Assembly: GCA_938034875.1 (NCBI GenBank)
Contig: CALHND010000007.1
Span: forward strand, 1-64,000
Direction of reading: 5' to 3'
Source of the DNA: an uncultured Clostridia bacterium
GTDB lineage: Bacteria > Bacillota > Clostridia > Oscillospirales > Acutalibacteraceae
DNA length: 64,000 nucleotides
Shown: positions 26,728 to 36,768 of the stretch, piece by piece
Layout: each line of letters opens with the position of its first letter
How positions within the stretch are numbered: the first letter of the stretch is position 1
The notes under the pieces: generated by a model
What the model saw: the letters and a program-made list of their open reading frames with translations, nothing else
Told to the model about the DNA's origin: nothing
The model's database searches: none
Made by a program: the position numbers and the translations under genes

Positions 26728-27660
26728 TTAGATATTAGTCATAAATGTCCTGTGTTGTTTTACATAATTGATAATTTCAGGCAGGAAGACCTTAAATTTT
26801 TTTACATCATAGTAAACTTTATAGAAAAAATATTTTTCTATGGTACTGACAAAAATTTTATCATCAAGAGCGCTTAACTGACTATATACATCTTCTGACT
26901 TAAACAATACTCTTGCAAATATTCGACTTATTCCTACAGTAGAACGATGATACGAGGAATGATCACTTGGGTGAAGAACACCTTCCATCCCTTCCTCGGT
27001 AATACAAATATCAAAATGTTCTGTAATAAGTTTTGCTATATCTTTTATTTCATCATTTGTGAAAAATTCGAAATCATCATATGGTTCTAAATAAGGATTG
27101 ATGGATTTAATACAGGACAACAATTCTACTTCGTTTATGTTGCGACTATCGTTTTGCCAATAGAAATCAATTTGTCCGATAATATCTTGTGGAGAAAGCT
27201 CCTTGTGTAATCTGATTAGTGATTTTAACTCTAGCAACCTGGAGTGATATATCCAAAAATCCTCATTGCCAATGATAGGTAAATATTTTGCCTTTATAAA
27301 ATTATCAAAATCGTAGTTGTCCTTAGCTTTGTGAATTTCTCTTTCCATTTCGTCCAGACTATCTACCGACATCAATTCGCCCGGACAATATTCCATAACA
27401 ATATTTACAAGTTGGTCGTTTGTATAGCCCAACGCTAATTTAATATCGCGGCTAATTCTATCCCGTTCATATTTCTCCATCTTGGCTTCGGCTTTTGCTT
27501 CGTTTTCGCGGATCGTGTTTTGATATTGTTCGATTTGTTTAATCAAGCTTTGTTTTTCTGTTTTATTGCGGTCAAGATAATCTATTATGCAAATAATAAA
27601 AAAGTAAACAGGCATGGCAATAATAGCTAAACCTGCAACAAACAAAAGAATATCTTTCAC
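26728..27660 (-). CDS. Orphan membrane-anchored coiled-coil protein
   Basis: 310 residues, not recognised. One N-terminal transmembrane helix ('ILLFVAGLAIIAMPVYFFIICII') is followed by a charged coiled coil (about 32-75, 'EKQSLIKQIEQYQNTIRENEAKAEAK'). The rest is an alpha-helical cytoplasmic domain rich in Asp, Glu, Phe and Tyr. I start at the GTG at 27660 with GGAGGTG upstream; the TTG five codons earlier is part of the SD itself. The gene and its flanks are more AT-rich than neighbours, suggesting acquisition. It resembles phage-defence or stress accessory proteins in layout only. Confidence 0.6.
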   Translation of the reverse strand: MKDILLFVAGLAIIAMPVYFFIICIIDYLDRNKTEKQSLIKQIEQYQNTIRENEAKAEAKMEKYERDRISRDIKLALGYTNDQLVNIVMEYCPGELMSVDSLDEMEREIHKAKDNYDFDNFIKAKYLPIIGNEDFWIYHSRLLELKSLIRLHKELSPQDIIGQIDFYWQNDSRNINEVELLSCIKSINPYLEPYDDFEFFTNDEIKDIAKLITEHFDICITEEGMEGVLHPSDHSSYHRSTVGISRIFARVLFKSEDVYSQLSALDDKIFVSTIEKYFFYKVYYDVKKFKVFLPEIINYVKQHRTFMTNI

Positions 27661-28153
27661 AATGAACACCTCCAAAAAACTTTGTTAGCAACATTTTCTA
27701 TAATCATACCTTACAGCAATTTATTTGTATTATTCTGCCTTTCATCTATTAACTTATATTCATTACATTTTATAATCAAGGGCAGAACACGCGTTCTATT
27801 TGTACATAGTGAAAAGAACTTTAGGTATGACAGATAATGAAATCGATACGTATTATTCGTGATTGTGACGATCAGGAGTAAGATTGTACTCTGTTATAAT
27901 TTCTAACATTACTATGCACTCCTATCTAATTAACAAATTTTTATTTAGTGAACAATATTATATCATTTTTATTCCAGAAATTCAATGACCATTAAAAAAT
28001 CCGCCCAAGTAATCGGGCGGATTTTTTCTGTTTACAAACCCAATTCTTATGTCCTCAAAAGCACAACTCATAACCTCTCTTTTTTGTATGTATCGGGTTT
28101 TGCATTGCTGTTATTGTGACGCAAAGCGGCGCATCGAAACAGCTTTTATGATT
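27661..28153. other. AT-rich gap between the orphan gene and thiT
   Basis: About 490 bases. The only element I can support is the hairpin at 27995-28027. No convincing small gene was found. Confidence 0.5.
27995..28027 (-). terminator. Terminator downstream of thiT
   Basis: AAATCCGCCC / GGGCGGATTT stem flanked by A-run and T-run, so it may work in both directions. Confidence 0.85.
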
Positions 28154-28732
28154 TTACGCATGCTTTACCAAACGCTTAATTTGCGGCAAATTAAAAAGCA
28201 CCGCCGCAGTTACACAGGTAATAATCAGCTCGGGTAGCATATATGAGCCATTATAGGTCAGCGAATAAATCCAGCTGTCTGCGGATGTAATCGTACCGAA
28301 AATGATTATACCCGAAGCAAAGTGGCACATAAATCGGGCGGCGCAAACGATTGCCACACCGATGATGATGCCAACCGTGCCAAATTTACGCAGCATGGCG
28401 GCAAAGCCGAGCACAGTAAATGCGGCAAAATAGTCAAGCGCTATTGTGCCGACCAGCGCGTACCATGTTAGTCCCCACGCAAAAAGCCCGTCCATAATGA
28501 TACCGAATGCGAGCTGAATGACCGAGTAGACAAATGCCGACCACGTGCCCCATTTTACGCCAAACATGACCGAAATCATGACAATGGGCAGCATGGACAT
28601 CAAGGTGATGGCGCCACCAAGGGGAAGCTTGTAAACTTTAATAAGACTGAGCACCGCCGCCAATGCAATAAGCACCGAACTGACGGTCATGCGGCGGATA
28701 TTTACCGCGCGCAAATGGATTTTGTTTTCCAT
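28154..28732 (-). CDS. thiT: Thiamine ECF transporter substrate component ThiT
   Basis: 192 residues, six hydrophobic segments. S-component of an energy-coupling-factor transporter that binds thiamine and uses shared EcfA/EcfT elsewhere. Family features are the 'LPLGGAITLMSMLPIVMISVMFG' loop and the C-terminal 'YNGSYMLPELIIT', part of the thiamine pocket. The start at 28732 has GGAGGC about 10 bases upstream; the 20 codons before it belong to the leader. Controlled by the TPP riboswitch immediately upstream, which independently supports the substrate. Confidence 0.94.
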   Translation of the reverse strand: MENKIHLRAVNIRRMTVSSVLIALAAVLSLIKVYKLPLGGAITLMSMLPIVMISVMFGVKWGTWSAFVYSVIQLAFGIIMDGLFAWGLTWYALVGTIALDYFAAFTVLGFAAMLRKFGTVGIIIGVAIVCAARFMCHFASGIIIFGTITSADSWIYSLTYNGSYMLPELIITCVTAAVLFNLPQIKRLVKHA

Positions 28733-28775
28733 TTTGACAAAACGCCTCCAAATTATTATTTTGAACGCATTATAA

Positions 28776-28810
28776 CGCAAAAAAAGTCGCATTAAATTAA
28801 TAATGCGACT
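28776..28810 (-). terminator. Riboswitch-controlled terminator of thiT
   Basis: AGTCGCATTA / TAATGCGACT stem followed on the minus strand by seven T. It lies between the aptamer and the thiT SD, as expected for transcriptional attenuation. Confidence 0.88.
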
Positions 28811-28828
28811 GCGAGAGTAAAGTATATA

Positions 28829-28921
28829 TGCTTACCTCCGTCGGCATTATCCGAATCAGGTTATAGGGTCAGAATGAAACACACTCTATCTCAGCCAACT
28901 GTAATTGTCAGCACCCCTGCG
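28829..28921 (-). ncRNA. TPP riboswitch (THI element)
   Basis: Reading the minus strand, conserved TPP-aptamer parts appear in order: GGGGTGC, GGCTGAGATAGA, GACCC, AACCTGATTCGGATAATGCC, then GGAGGTAAGC. These match the THI-box core (CUGAGA; ACCUGAUCUGGAUAAUGCCAGCG-like; AGGGAA-like end). A terminator follows, then thiT. TPP binding should favour termination and shut off thiamine uptake. Confidence 0.95.
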
Positions 28922-29110
28922 TTCAATTTATGGTATTATTTTACTTGCGTTTGAGTGGTATGTCAAGCATTTTTTGACGAAAATTAATAAACAAAATCAC
29001 TGTTGTTACAACGATTGTTGAAAACTCTGTTGAAAGTGTTCAAACTTACCAGATTTTAACAATATTCGCCTAATGTGGACAAGACTTGGCGAATAGTTTC
29101 TGTTTTTATA

Positions 29111-30115
29111 TTAAAGTGCAGCAATTTTTTCAAATTTAGCTCGAATACCGCGGTCAACATGTCCGGCATTTTGGCACATATCATAGCCGGGCAAATTATT
29201 ACCCTCGACCAGCAGCGGCCCGTTGGGCGAAATGGCTACATCCCAGCCGATGTAGCGCATATTTGGCTCTACCAGCGCGGCTTTAAGGCACATTTCTTTT
29301 GCCTGCTCAAAATAGGGAATGACAAAGCCGTCAAAAACTGTGCCTGTTTCGGGGTGTGCGGTGTAATATTCACCGGTTTTGTCGCAAAAAGCGGGGCGGC
29401 TGAGCATTCCTCCGTCGCCAACGCAGGTGTACATACCCCCACTTGAAATGTTATCCATACAACTGCCGCCGCGCCCCATGCGCACCAGTGCGTACATAAA
29501 ATGAGGTGTGTCTTCTGTTACTACGGTAACAATTCGTACCGTGTTAACTGAGTCGGGACAAAGTTTATTCATCTCGTCGTGCTGAACGATAGCCTGTTCG
29601 ACCATATTTTGACCGTTTGCGGTAAGCTCATTGTACAGCGCGGTAAAATCGATGTCGTCATTTAGTTTAATACGGCGAATACCCTCGCCTCCGCACTTAT
29701 CAATAGGCTTTGCAAATACGGTGTCAAGCCCTTTGCAAAAGGTGGCAAGTGCGGCTGCGTCACATTTGCGCAAATCAAGCCACCGTCTGCCAATGAATTC
29801 GCTAAATTTGGCATTAAACTCCGCCTTGTCATCAAAAACATGGTAAAATTCGCGGTTATTAAGGCGGCGCACCATTGACACGTTGTCGCTGACTGTCATG
29901 TATGAGCTGCGGATTTTTTTGCCGTGCTTTTTGGCAAAACCAAAAACGTGATAATCCAGATATCCCACATTATATCGGGCAAAGCACCACAACATATCAA
30001 AAAAAGTGACAATGCGGGACTTGCCGGTTTCCTTGTGAATCATTGCAATTTGCAAAAACATTCGCTTAAAGCTTAAATGCTTAAAGCGCCTTATAATTCC
30101 TTTAATTTTGTTCAA
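29111..30115 (-). CDS. ATP-grasp protein (sugar-transfer-associated type)
   Basis: About 334 residues. Central to C-terminal ATP-grasp fold: 'VFAKPIDKCGGEGIRRI' (nucleotide-binding Lys and Gly loop), 'NMVEQAIVQHDEMNKLCPDSVNTVRIVT', and the metal-site end 'WDVAISPNGPLLVEGNNLPG'. It resembles the ATP-grasp family often encoded with polysaccharide or teichoic-acid genes; the substrate is unknown. Start: TTG at 30115 lies 10 bases after AAGGAG; an ATG at 30124 is only one base from that SD. It stands alone, with no glycan genes in this window. Confidence 0.75.
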   Translation of the reverse strand: MNKIKGIIRRFKHLSFKRMFLQIAMIHKETGKSRIVTFFDMLWCFARYNVGYLDYHVFGFAKKHGKKIRSSYMTVSDNVSMVRRLNNREFYHVFDDKAEFNAKFSEFIGRRWLDLRKCDAAALATFCKGLDTVFAKPIDKCGGEGIRRIKLNDDIDFTALYNELTANGQNMVEQAIVQHDEMNKLCPDSVNTVRIVTVVTEDTPHFMYALVRMGRGGSCMDNISSGGMYTCVGDGGMLSRPAFCDKTGEYYTAHPETGTVFDGFVIPYFEQAKEMCLKAALVEPNMRYIGWDVAISPNGPLLVEGNNLPGYDMCQNAGHVDRGIRAKFEKIAAL

Positions 30116-30355
30116 GACTAACATTCTCCTTGTCCAAAAAGCTCTGTTGCATATTTGCGATATAATTATAGCACAATTGGCAGTAATATGCACGCGTTTT
30201 TTTAGAATTTACTGGGGTCTCGTGAAAAATTTTACTACATATTTATATATAGGGAATAAATACACATTGCGGAGAATTACATTTGCTCGGCTACTTTTTA
30301 TTTTTTTGGTTTTGATTGGGTTGGCTTGTTAATTAAAATTGCAGAGGATGCTTGA

Positions 30356-30882
30356 CTATGCCCTCATTATATTGCCCAGCAGAACTGCTATTCTGCGGTA
30401 GTTGGCTATTGGGCAATGGTTGCAGGGGGGGCATATCTGCTTCGCCTTTAGGATAGTAATAAGCTTTGTTTTGCCGCTTTTGCCGCGGAGGCAGTTACTT
30501 TTTGCCGCCAAAAAGTAACCAAAAGCCGTTAAGGAGAGGCCCCCTTTCGACGGGCTCCCCTCCTTAAAACCACCCCTCCTCAACGACCAAAGGCTTGCCG
30601 CCTTTGGATTCCGCATAACATCAGAGAGTGCAGTGGTGTTGTTGTGGTGCAAGACTTTTTAAATTTGACAGGATTGCAGAATACCATTTTAAAATCTCTT
30701 GGCACAAAAAAGCAAGGCGGTCCCCCTCTTCACTTTTGGCGGTGCTTCGCCTTTGGGATAGTGAAAGTTGTTGCTTTAATGCTGGTGGGGCTATATATCT
30801 GCTTAGCCTTTAGGATAGTAATAAGCTTTGTTCTGCAACTGGTGCAGGGGGTATCTGTTTGCTTTTGGATTCCGCATAACAC
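30356..30882. repeat. Intergenic palindromic repeat cluster
   Basis: A roughly 530-base non-coding stretch made of repeated blocks. A 42-base block occurs at 30433-30474 and 30795-30836 (40/42 identical). TTTGGATTCCGCATAACA occurs at 30603-30620 and 30864-30881. Inside are three hairpins: GTTACTTTTT/AAAAAGTAAC (30494-30519), a TTAAGGAG-based stem (about 30528-30568) and CCAAAGGC/GCCTTTGG (30587-30607). It looks like a degenerate small mobile or REP-like element. It is flanked by 30116-30355, in which I see nothing. Confidence 0.7.
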
Positions 30883-30916
30883 AAAAAAACACCCCATGCA
30901 TTATCTGCACGGGGTG
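30883..30916 (-). terminator. Terminator of rny
   Basis: CACCCCGTGCA / TGCATGGGGTG stem with a T-run on the minus strand (A-run at 30883-30889). Confidence 0.9.
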
Positions 30917-30927
30917 ACTTTTTTAAT

Positions 30928-32481
30928 TTATTTTGCGTAGTCAATAGCGCGGCTTTCGCGGACAACCTGAATTTTAATCTGTCCGGGATATTCCATTTCG
31001 CTTTCGATGCGCTTAACGATTTCGCGAGCGGTAATGATCATTTGGTCATCACTGATTACATCGGGTTTAACCATTATGCGGACTTCGCGTCCTGCCTGAA
31101 TAGCAAAGGAACTGTCAACTCCACCAAAGGAGTTTGCAATTTCCTCAAGCTGTTCGAGGCGCTTGACATAATTTTCGATGTTTTCGCGGCGAGCACCGGG
31201 ACGAGCTGCCGAAATAGCATCGGCCGCCTGAACGATGCAGGCAATTGCTGTTTTAGGCTCAACATCGCCGTGATGGGCGTGAATAGCGTTAATAACAATT
31301 TCGTTTTCGTTGTGCTTTTTAGCAACTTCGACACCGAGCTGAATGTGAGTTCCTTCATGCTCGTGGTCGAGAGCCTTACCAATATCGTGGAGCAAACCGG
31401 CACGTTTAGCCAAAGCGACATTTTCGCCAAGCTCAGCGGCCATAAGTCCGGAAAGGTGAGCAACTTCTAGCGAGTGGTTAAGAACATTTTGACCGTAGCT
31501 AGTGCGGAAGCGCAGTCTGCCGAGCAACTGAACGAGCTCGGAATTAAGGTTGCGTACACCTGCGGCAAGCACGGCGGCTTCTCCTTCTTGCTTGATGGTG
31601 CGTTCAATTTCTTTTTTCGCCTTTTCAACTGTTTCCTCAATGCGTGCGGGATGAATGCGTCCGTCAAGAATGAGTTTTTCAAGCGCAACACGTGCAACCT
31701 CGCGGCGGATTGGGTCAAAGCTGGAAAGAGTAATTGCCTCGGGTGTGTCGTCGATGATGAGGTCAACGCCCGTAAGGGTTTCGAGGGCGCGGATATTGCG
31801 TCCTTCGCGACCGATAATGCGTCCCTTCATCTCGTCGTTTGGCAGGTCCACTACAGAGATAGTAGCCTCCGACGAATGGTCGGCGGCGCAGCGCTGAATA
31901 GCGCCGGCAATGATGTTTGAAGCAAGCTTTTCGGATTCATCCTTAAGCTGTTGTTCGTAGATCTGAATTTTGAGCGCTTTTTCGTGGGTAAGCTCGTCCT
32001 CAAGAGATTTTAAGAGGAGATCCTTTGCCTGCTGGATGCTGTAGCCTGAAATACGCTCCAGCATGTCCATCTGGCCTTTTTTGAGCTGGTTAACTTCTTC
32101 CATGCTCTTTTCGATTTCTTTGCTTTTTTGAGCGAGTTTTTCTTCTTTAGCTTCTAAGTTTTCAATTTTTTTGTCAAGTGTTTCTTCTTTTTGTACAATG
32201 CGGCGTTCCTGACGCTGAAGTTCACTTCTGCGTTCACGGATTTCCTTATCTGCTTCGGAACGGAGTTTATGAACTTCGTCTTTAGCTTCGAGCACCGCCT
32301 CTTTTTTCTTTGCTTCTGCCGTTTTCATGGCCTCTGTTACAATATTTTTTGCTTGGTCTTTTGCGGATATAATAATACCGTCGTCGGTTTTGCGCTTATG
32401 GATAAGTCCAAAAACGAAACCTAATATACCAAACACCACAGCGGCTGCGGCAGAAATTGCAATAACAACTGGTGTCGACAA
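30928..32481 (-). CDS. rny: Ribonuclease Y
   Basis: 517 residues, matching the roughly 520 of Bacillus RNase Y, the membrane-anchored endonuclease that starts mRNA decay. It has one N-terminal TM helix, a long charged coiled coil (about 35-190), a KH domain with '[15 protein letters not shown]' and an HD domain with '[12 protein letters not shown]'. The start is a TTG at 32481 with AAAGGAGG eight bases upstream. The open frame continues 44 codons to 32613 through unlikely sequence. Monocistronic with its own terminator. Confidence 0.96.
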   Translation of the reverse strand: MSTPVVIAISAAAAVVFGILGFVFGLIHKRKTDDGIIISAKDQAKNIVTEAMKTAEAKKKEAVLEAKDEVHKLRSEADKEIRERRSELQRQERRIVQKEETLDKKIENLEAKEEKLAQKSKEIEKSMEEVNQLKKGQMDMLERISGYSIQQAKDLLLKSLEDELTHEKALKIQIYEQQLKDESEKLASNIIAGAIQRCAADHSSEATISVVDLPNDEMKGRIIGREGRNIRALETLTGVDLIIDDTPEAITLSSFDPIRREVARVALEKLILDGRIHPARIEETVEKAKKEIERTIKQEGEAAVLAAGVRNLNSELVQLLGRLRFRTSYGQNVLNHSLEVAHLSGLMAAELGENVALAKRAGLLHDIGKALDHEHEGTHIQLGVEVAKKHNENEIVINAIHAHHGDVEPKTAIACIVQAADAISAARPGARRENIENYVKRLEQLEEIANSFGGVDSSFAIQAGREVRIMVKPDVISDDQMIITAREIVKRIESEMEYPGQIKIQVVRESRAIDYAK

Positions 32482-32799
32482 TGCGAGCACCTCCTTTATA
32501 TAAATAATCGCATTTGGGCAAACGGGTATGCGAGTAAAAACCCGGATATGTAATGCTGAGATGCTGAGCGCAGTAGCCAAATATGCGCAAAAGCCTAATT
32601 TCCACCATATCATGTTAAATAATAATACAATTTACACAAGTTGTCAAGAGATAGGGTGCTGTTTCATATTTAATATGTATACAATATATAATTATTAGCA
32701 ATTCGGCGATAAAAAGATTGAAAAAAACGTGCGGTTGAGGTAAAATCAATTATTAATAATCACTTGTTTTTTAAAATACATATCAAGGGCGGGATTGTT
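32482..32799. other. Divergent gap rny / aminotransferase
   Basis: About 320 AT-rich bases between divergent genes. They must hold both promoters; several TATAAT-like boxes occur but none with a convincing partner. Confidence 0.45.
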
Positions 32800-34077
32800 T
32801 TGAAAGAATATTTGCAAATGACCGAGAACGAGCTCAAAAATGAGCTTGCGGCCGTAAACGAGGAATATAATAGCTTTGCGGCGCGTGGACTAAACCTCAA
32901 CATGGCTCGCGGAAAGCCAAGCTCCGAACAGCTTGATTTGTCGTCACAGCTGCTAAACATTGTTGACAAAACCGAGAATGTTTACAGCTTGCACAAAGTT
33001 GACTGCCGTAACTACGGCGGATTAGATGGGCTTGACGAGTCAAAAATTCTTTTTGCCAATATGCTTGGTGTACCCGCTAAGAATGTTATTGTAGGCGGTA
33101 ACTCTTCGCTTAACCTTATGTTTGACGTTATCGCACAGGGCATGCTGACCGGATTTGACGGCGAGCCGTGGGTAAAGCAGGGTGAGGTCAAATTCATATG
33201 TGTTTCGCCCGGATACGATCGCCATTTTGCTATATGCGAGCATTTTGGTATAAAGATGATTCCGGTTGCTATGCTTGAGGATGGCCCCGACATGGAAGAA
33301 GTTGAGCGCCTGGTTGCTGATCCGCTGGTTAAGGGTATTTGGTGCGTTCCAAAGTACTCAAACCCGACCGGAACAACCTATTCTGACGATGTAGTTCGTC
33401 GCATTGCCGCTCTTAAGCCCGCAGCAAAGGATTTTCGCATTATGTGGGATAATGCTTACGCTTTGCACTTCCTTTACCCTGAAAAAGATGACAAGCTGCT
33501 GAACATTTTGGACGAGTGTGAAAAGGCTGGCAACCCCGACCTTGTATTTGAATTTGCCAGCACATCAAAAGTAACATTCCCGGGCGGTGGCATTGCCGCT
33601 ATTGCCGCAAGTGAACATAACCTTGATTTAATTAAGGCACGCATGACAATTCAAACCATCAGCGGAGATAAACTTAATCAGCTTCGTCACGCACGAATTT
33701 TTACCGACATGGACACCCTGCGTGCGCACATGGCAAAGCACGCCGACTCACTCAGACCAAAGTTTGAGCTTGTACGCGATACACTGCAAAGCAAGCTTGG
33801 CGGACTGGGCATTCTTAACTGGAGTGATCCTCGCGGAGGCTACTTTGTCAGCGCAGATACATTGCCGGGCTGTGCAAAAAGAGTTGTTGAGCTGTGCAAG
33901 GATGCCGGACTTGTTCTGACCGATGCAGGCGCCACCTATCCTTACGGCAATGACCCGCTCGACAGCAACATCCGCATCGCCCCGTCATTCCCTCCGATAG
34001 AGGAGCTTGATGTTGCAATGCAACTATTTACTGTGGCTGTTAAAAAGGCTACTTTAGAGATGCTCATAGCGCAATAA
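32800..34077 (+). CDS. PLP-dependent aminotransferase (Asp_aminotransf type)
   Basis: About 425 residues, fold-type I PLP enzyme of the atypical aspartate/alanine aminotransferase subgroup. It shows the N-terminal 'LNLNMARGKPSSEQLDLS', 'NPTGTTYSDDVV', 'WDNAYALHFLY' and the Schiff-base lysine in 'FASTSKVTFPGGG'; the C-terminal arginine is in 'SNIRIAPSFPP'. It transfers amino groups between amino acids and 2-oxo acids; the exact pair cannot be read from sequence. The TTG at 32800, with AGGGCGGGA upstream, is preferred over an unsupported TTG at 32764. Confidence 0.88.
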   Translation: MKEYLQMTENELKNELAAVNEEYNSFAARGLNLNMARGKPSSEQLDLSSQLLNIVDKTENVYSLHKVDCRNYGGLDGLDESKILFANMLGVPAKNVIVGGNSSLNLMFDVIAQGMLTGFDGEPWVKQGEVKFICVSPGYDRHFAICEHFGIKMIPVAMLEDGPDMEEVERLVADPLVKGIWCVPKYSNPTGTTYSDDVVRRIAALKPAAKDFRIMWDNAYALHFLYPEKDDKLLNILDECEKAGNPDLVFEFASTSKVTFPGGGIAAIAASEHNLDLIKARMTIQTISGDKLNQLRHARIFTDMDTLRAHMAKHADSLRPKFELVRDTLQSKLGGLGILNWSDPRGGYFVSADTLPGCAKRVVELCKDAGLVLTDAGATYPYGNDPLDSNIRIAPSFPPIEELDVAMQLFTVAVKKATLEMLIAQ

Positions 34078-34122
34078 AAAAATATTTTTGTTAAATCTGC
34101 AGTAAAAATAAGATGATATTGA

Positions 34123-34151
34123 TTGACATTTGGTGTTTTTTACAATATAAT
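34123..34151 (+). promoter_or_regulatory. Sigma-A promoter of secDF
   Basis: TTGACA (34123-34128), 17-base spacer, TATAAT (34146-34151): a consensus promoter upstream of secD, whose SD is AAGGAGG. Confidence 0.9.
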
Positions 34152-34205
34152 GAGATAATTAATTTGCACCTGTGTGCATGATATGAAAGTAAGGAGGCCC
34201 GAACA

Positions 34206-35606
34206 ATGAAAAAAACAGGAAAACAGTGGTTTTTCATTGTTACTATACTGATTTTCGCGCTTACATACTGTGCGTTTTTTGGTATTACCAACTATTACGG
34301 AGATAAAAAAATCGATTATGTCAAGAGTGCCAATGACATTCGCTGGGGTATCGATATCCGTGGCGGTGTCGAGGGTGTTTTCTCTCCCGACGGCATCGAC
34401 CTTGGTTCTGTAACACAAAAACAACTTAAAGATGCCGAAACAGTTATTAAAAACCGTATGATCGGCCAGGGAATTACCGACTACGAAACATCTGTTGACT
34501 CTGTTAACAAACAAGTTATCGTCAGATTCCCGTGGTCATCCGATCAGCAGGATTTTGACGCTACTTCCGAAATTAACAAGCTTGGTGACACTGCTATTGT
34601 TACATTCCGTGAGGGCAGCCAGGATCCAGAGGGCAAAGTTGTACTTAAAGGTGCAGAGGACATCTCCTCCGCGGCAGTCGTTTACGACAGTTCAACAGGC
34701 GAGCCGCAGGTAGAACTCATTCTGACCAGCGCCGGTACAGGCAAATTTGCCGAAGCTACATCTCGTCTTGCGAACAATGGTTCTATATCCATTTACCGAG
34801 ACGATGTGTGCATTTCATACCCGACGGTTAACTCCGCTATTACCGACGGACGTGCGGTAATTTCGGGCGACTTTACAGCCGAGGCTGCAACCGAACTTGC
34901 AAGTGAAATTAACGCAGGTACGCTTCCGTTTGCACTTACCATCGACGACTCTAAGATTCAGGTAATCAGCGCCACTCTTGGCGAGGAAGCTCTGAATGTT
35001 ATGGTTATTGCAGGTATTATTGCATTTGCTGTTATCTGCCTAATCATGCTTTTCCGTTACAGATTGCCCGGTATGATTGCTTGCATTGCGCTGCTTGGAC
35101 AGGTTGGCGGCATGATCGCCTGCACCACCAAGTTTTTCCCGGGCACCGACAGCTTTACCATGACCATCCCGGGTCTTGCCGGTATGATTCTTTCAATTGG
35201 TATGGGTGTTGATGCTAACGTTATTACCAGTGAGCGTATTCGCGAGGAAATTAGAAAAGGCAAAACTATCAACGGAGCAATTGCTTCCGGAGGTAAGAAC
35301 TCTGCCGTTGCTATTTTTGACGGTAACATTACAAACATAATCGTTGCTGTTGTACTTATGGGTGCATTTGGCCCGTCCGATAACATATTTGCTAAATTGC
35401 TCGGTTTCCTTTTGTCGCCATTCGGCGCATCCGTTACCGGTTCAATTTACTCTTTTGGCTACACATTAATCATCGGAGTTATTCTCAACTGGGTCATGGG
35501 CGTTTTTGCCGCACAGATTATGCTTAAATCTATTGCCGGCTTCAAATGCATGCGCAAACCGTGGCTTTTCGGTGTTAAAGTAGACAAAAAAGAGGAGGTG
35601 ATGTAA
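34206..35606 (+). CDS. secD: Protein translocase subunit SecD
   Basis: 466 residues. It has an N-terminal TM helix, a shortened periplasmic-type extracellular P1 domain and a C-terminal block of five TM helices with the family motif 'GMGVDANVITSERIREE'. With SecF it uses proton motive force to pull proteins out after SecYEG. It is shorter than E. coli SecD (615), as usual in Firmicutes that split or trim the protein. One base separates its stop from the secF start. Confidence 0.96.
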   Translation: MKKTGKQWFFIVTILIFALTYCAFFGITNYYGDKKIDYVKSANDIRWGIDIRGGVEGVFSPDGIDLGSVTQKQLKDAETVIKNRMIGQGITDYETSVDSVNKQVIVRFPWSSDQQDFDATSEINKLGDTAIVTFREGSQDPEGKVVLKGAEDISSAAVVYDSSTGEPQVELILTSAGTGKFAEATSRLANNGSISIYRDDVCISYPTVNSAITDGRAVISGDFTAEAATELASEINAGTLPFALTIDDSKIQVISATLGEEALNVMVIAGIIAFAVICLIMLFRYRLPGMIACIALLGQVGGMIACTTKFFPGTDSFTMTIPGLAGMILSIGMGVDANVITSERIREEIRKGKTINGAIASGGKNSAVAIFDGNITNIIVAVVLMGAFGPSDNIFAKLLGFLLSPFGASVTGSIYSFGYTLIIGVILNWVMGVFAAQIMLKSIAGFKCMRKPWLFGVKVDKKEEVM

Positions 35607-35607
35607 G

Positions 35608-36564
35608 ATGTTGAAGAAAAGTATAGATTTTGTCGGAAACATTAAAACTTACATCATCATCAGCGTCACATTAATACTTGCCGGCATAATTGCCACCTGC
35701 GTTTTTGGACCGGTGCTTGATATTGATTTTAAGGGCGGCACAAAGCTGACCTACGCATACACGGGCGAGATTGCACATGACGATGCCGAAAAGGCAGTCA
35801 AAGATGTGTTCAAGTCGGCGTACAATATAAGCGGCAGCTCCGACCTTTCCGGAGAATCACAAAAGCTGGTTATTACACTTACCGACAACATTTCGACAGA
35901 AACAGTTGACGCTGCAGAAAAAGCATTGCAGCAAGCTTTTCCCGATAACAAAATTAAGAGCGATGAGATTATTTCGATCGACAAATCAGTCGGCGGTCGC
36001 TTCTTTGCAAAAGCGCTTGTTGCCGTTGTAATTGCATCTGTATTGGTTGTTCTTTATGTTGGAATCAGATTCCGTAAAATCGGCGGTATTTCGGCCGGTA
36101 TAACTGCACTGATTGCGCTTTTACACGACATTTTGATCGCTTTCTTTGCCTGCGTTGTATTCCGTTTGCCAATCGACGCAAACTTCATCGCAGTTGTTCT
36201 TACATTGCTCGGCTACTCGCTCAATGATACTATCATCATTTACGACCGTGTTCGTGAAAATAGACGCATGTATGGAACAAAGATGCCGTTGGCAGAGATG
36301 GTTAACAAGTCGAACAACGAAACACTTGCTCGTTCAGTTCTTATTACGGTTGCTACGCTTTCCGCAGTTATCGTAATCATCATTGTTTCAGAGATAAAGG
36401 GACTTACATCCCTTCGCTCATTCACCATTCCTCTTGCAATAGGACTTGTTGCTGGTTCATATTCATCAATCTGTCTGGCTCCGTGCTTGTGGGTAAAATG
36501 GAAAGAGCGCAGCAATGCAAAGATTGCATTGAAGTCCAGAACAAAGAAAAATAAAAAAGCTTAA
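35608..36564 (+). CDS. secF: Protein translocase subunit SecF
   Basis: 318 residues, RND-type six-TM protein. It has 'LDIDFKGGTKLTY' in the first extracellular region and 'GYSLNDTIIIYDRVRENRR' in TM4, the characteristic SecF motif. GAGGAGGTGATG, inside the end of secD, provides the SD, so the two are translationally coupled. A strong terminator follows. Confidence 0.96.
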   Translation: MLKKSIDFVGNIKTYIIISVTLILAGIIATCVFGPVLDIDFKGGTKLTYAYTGEIAHDDAEKAVKDVFKSAYNISGSSDLSGESQKLVITLTDNISTETVDAAEKALQQAFPDNKIKSDEIISIDKSVGGRFFAKALVAVVIASVLVVLYVGIRFRKIGGISAGITALIALLHDILIAFFACVVFRLPIDANFIAVVLTLLGYSLNDTIIIYDRVRENRRMYGTKMPLAEMVNKSNNETLARSVLITVATLSAVIVIIIVSEIKGLTSLRSFTIPLAIGLVAGSYSSICLAPCLWVKWKERSNAKIALKSRTKKNKKA

Positions 36565-36632
36565 TCGATATTATATTGGTTTTGATTTCGTATTTGTGCG
36601 TACAGCATGAACCTCAAGTTTTAGACAAAGTG

Positions 36633-36667
36633 AAAAAAGGCAACTGCATTTCAGCAGTTGCCTTTTT
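36633..36667 (+). terminator. Terminator of secDF
   Basis: AAAAGGCAACTGC / GCAGTTGCCTTTTT stem-loop; T-run after the stem and A-run before it, so also usable by the converging DUF421 operon. Confidence 0.9.
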
Positions 36668-36768
36668 AATTTTTAGCTTTGCTTTATTTGTTTTACTATT
36701 TATGCTTAATGCTTTACGATATGCGCATAATTATATTAATTCTGCGGATTAATATATTACATTTTTAA

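Noticed and set aside
30356..30652. 98-codon minus-strand open frame in the repeat cluster
   Set aside because: It lies wholly inside palindromic repeats, has no SD and its sequence follows the repeat units, so it is not a real gene.
31042..31920. Plus-strand open frames opposite rny
   Set aside because: Shadows of the rny coding sequence without SD or protein-like features.
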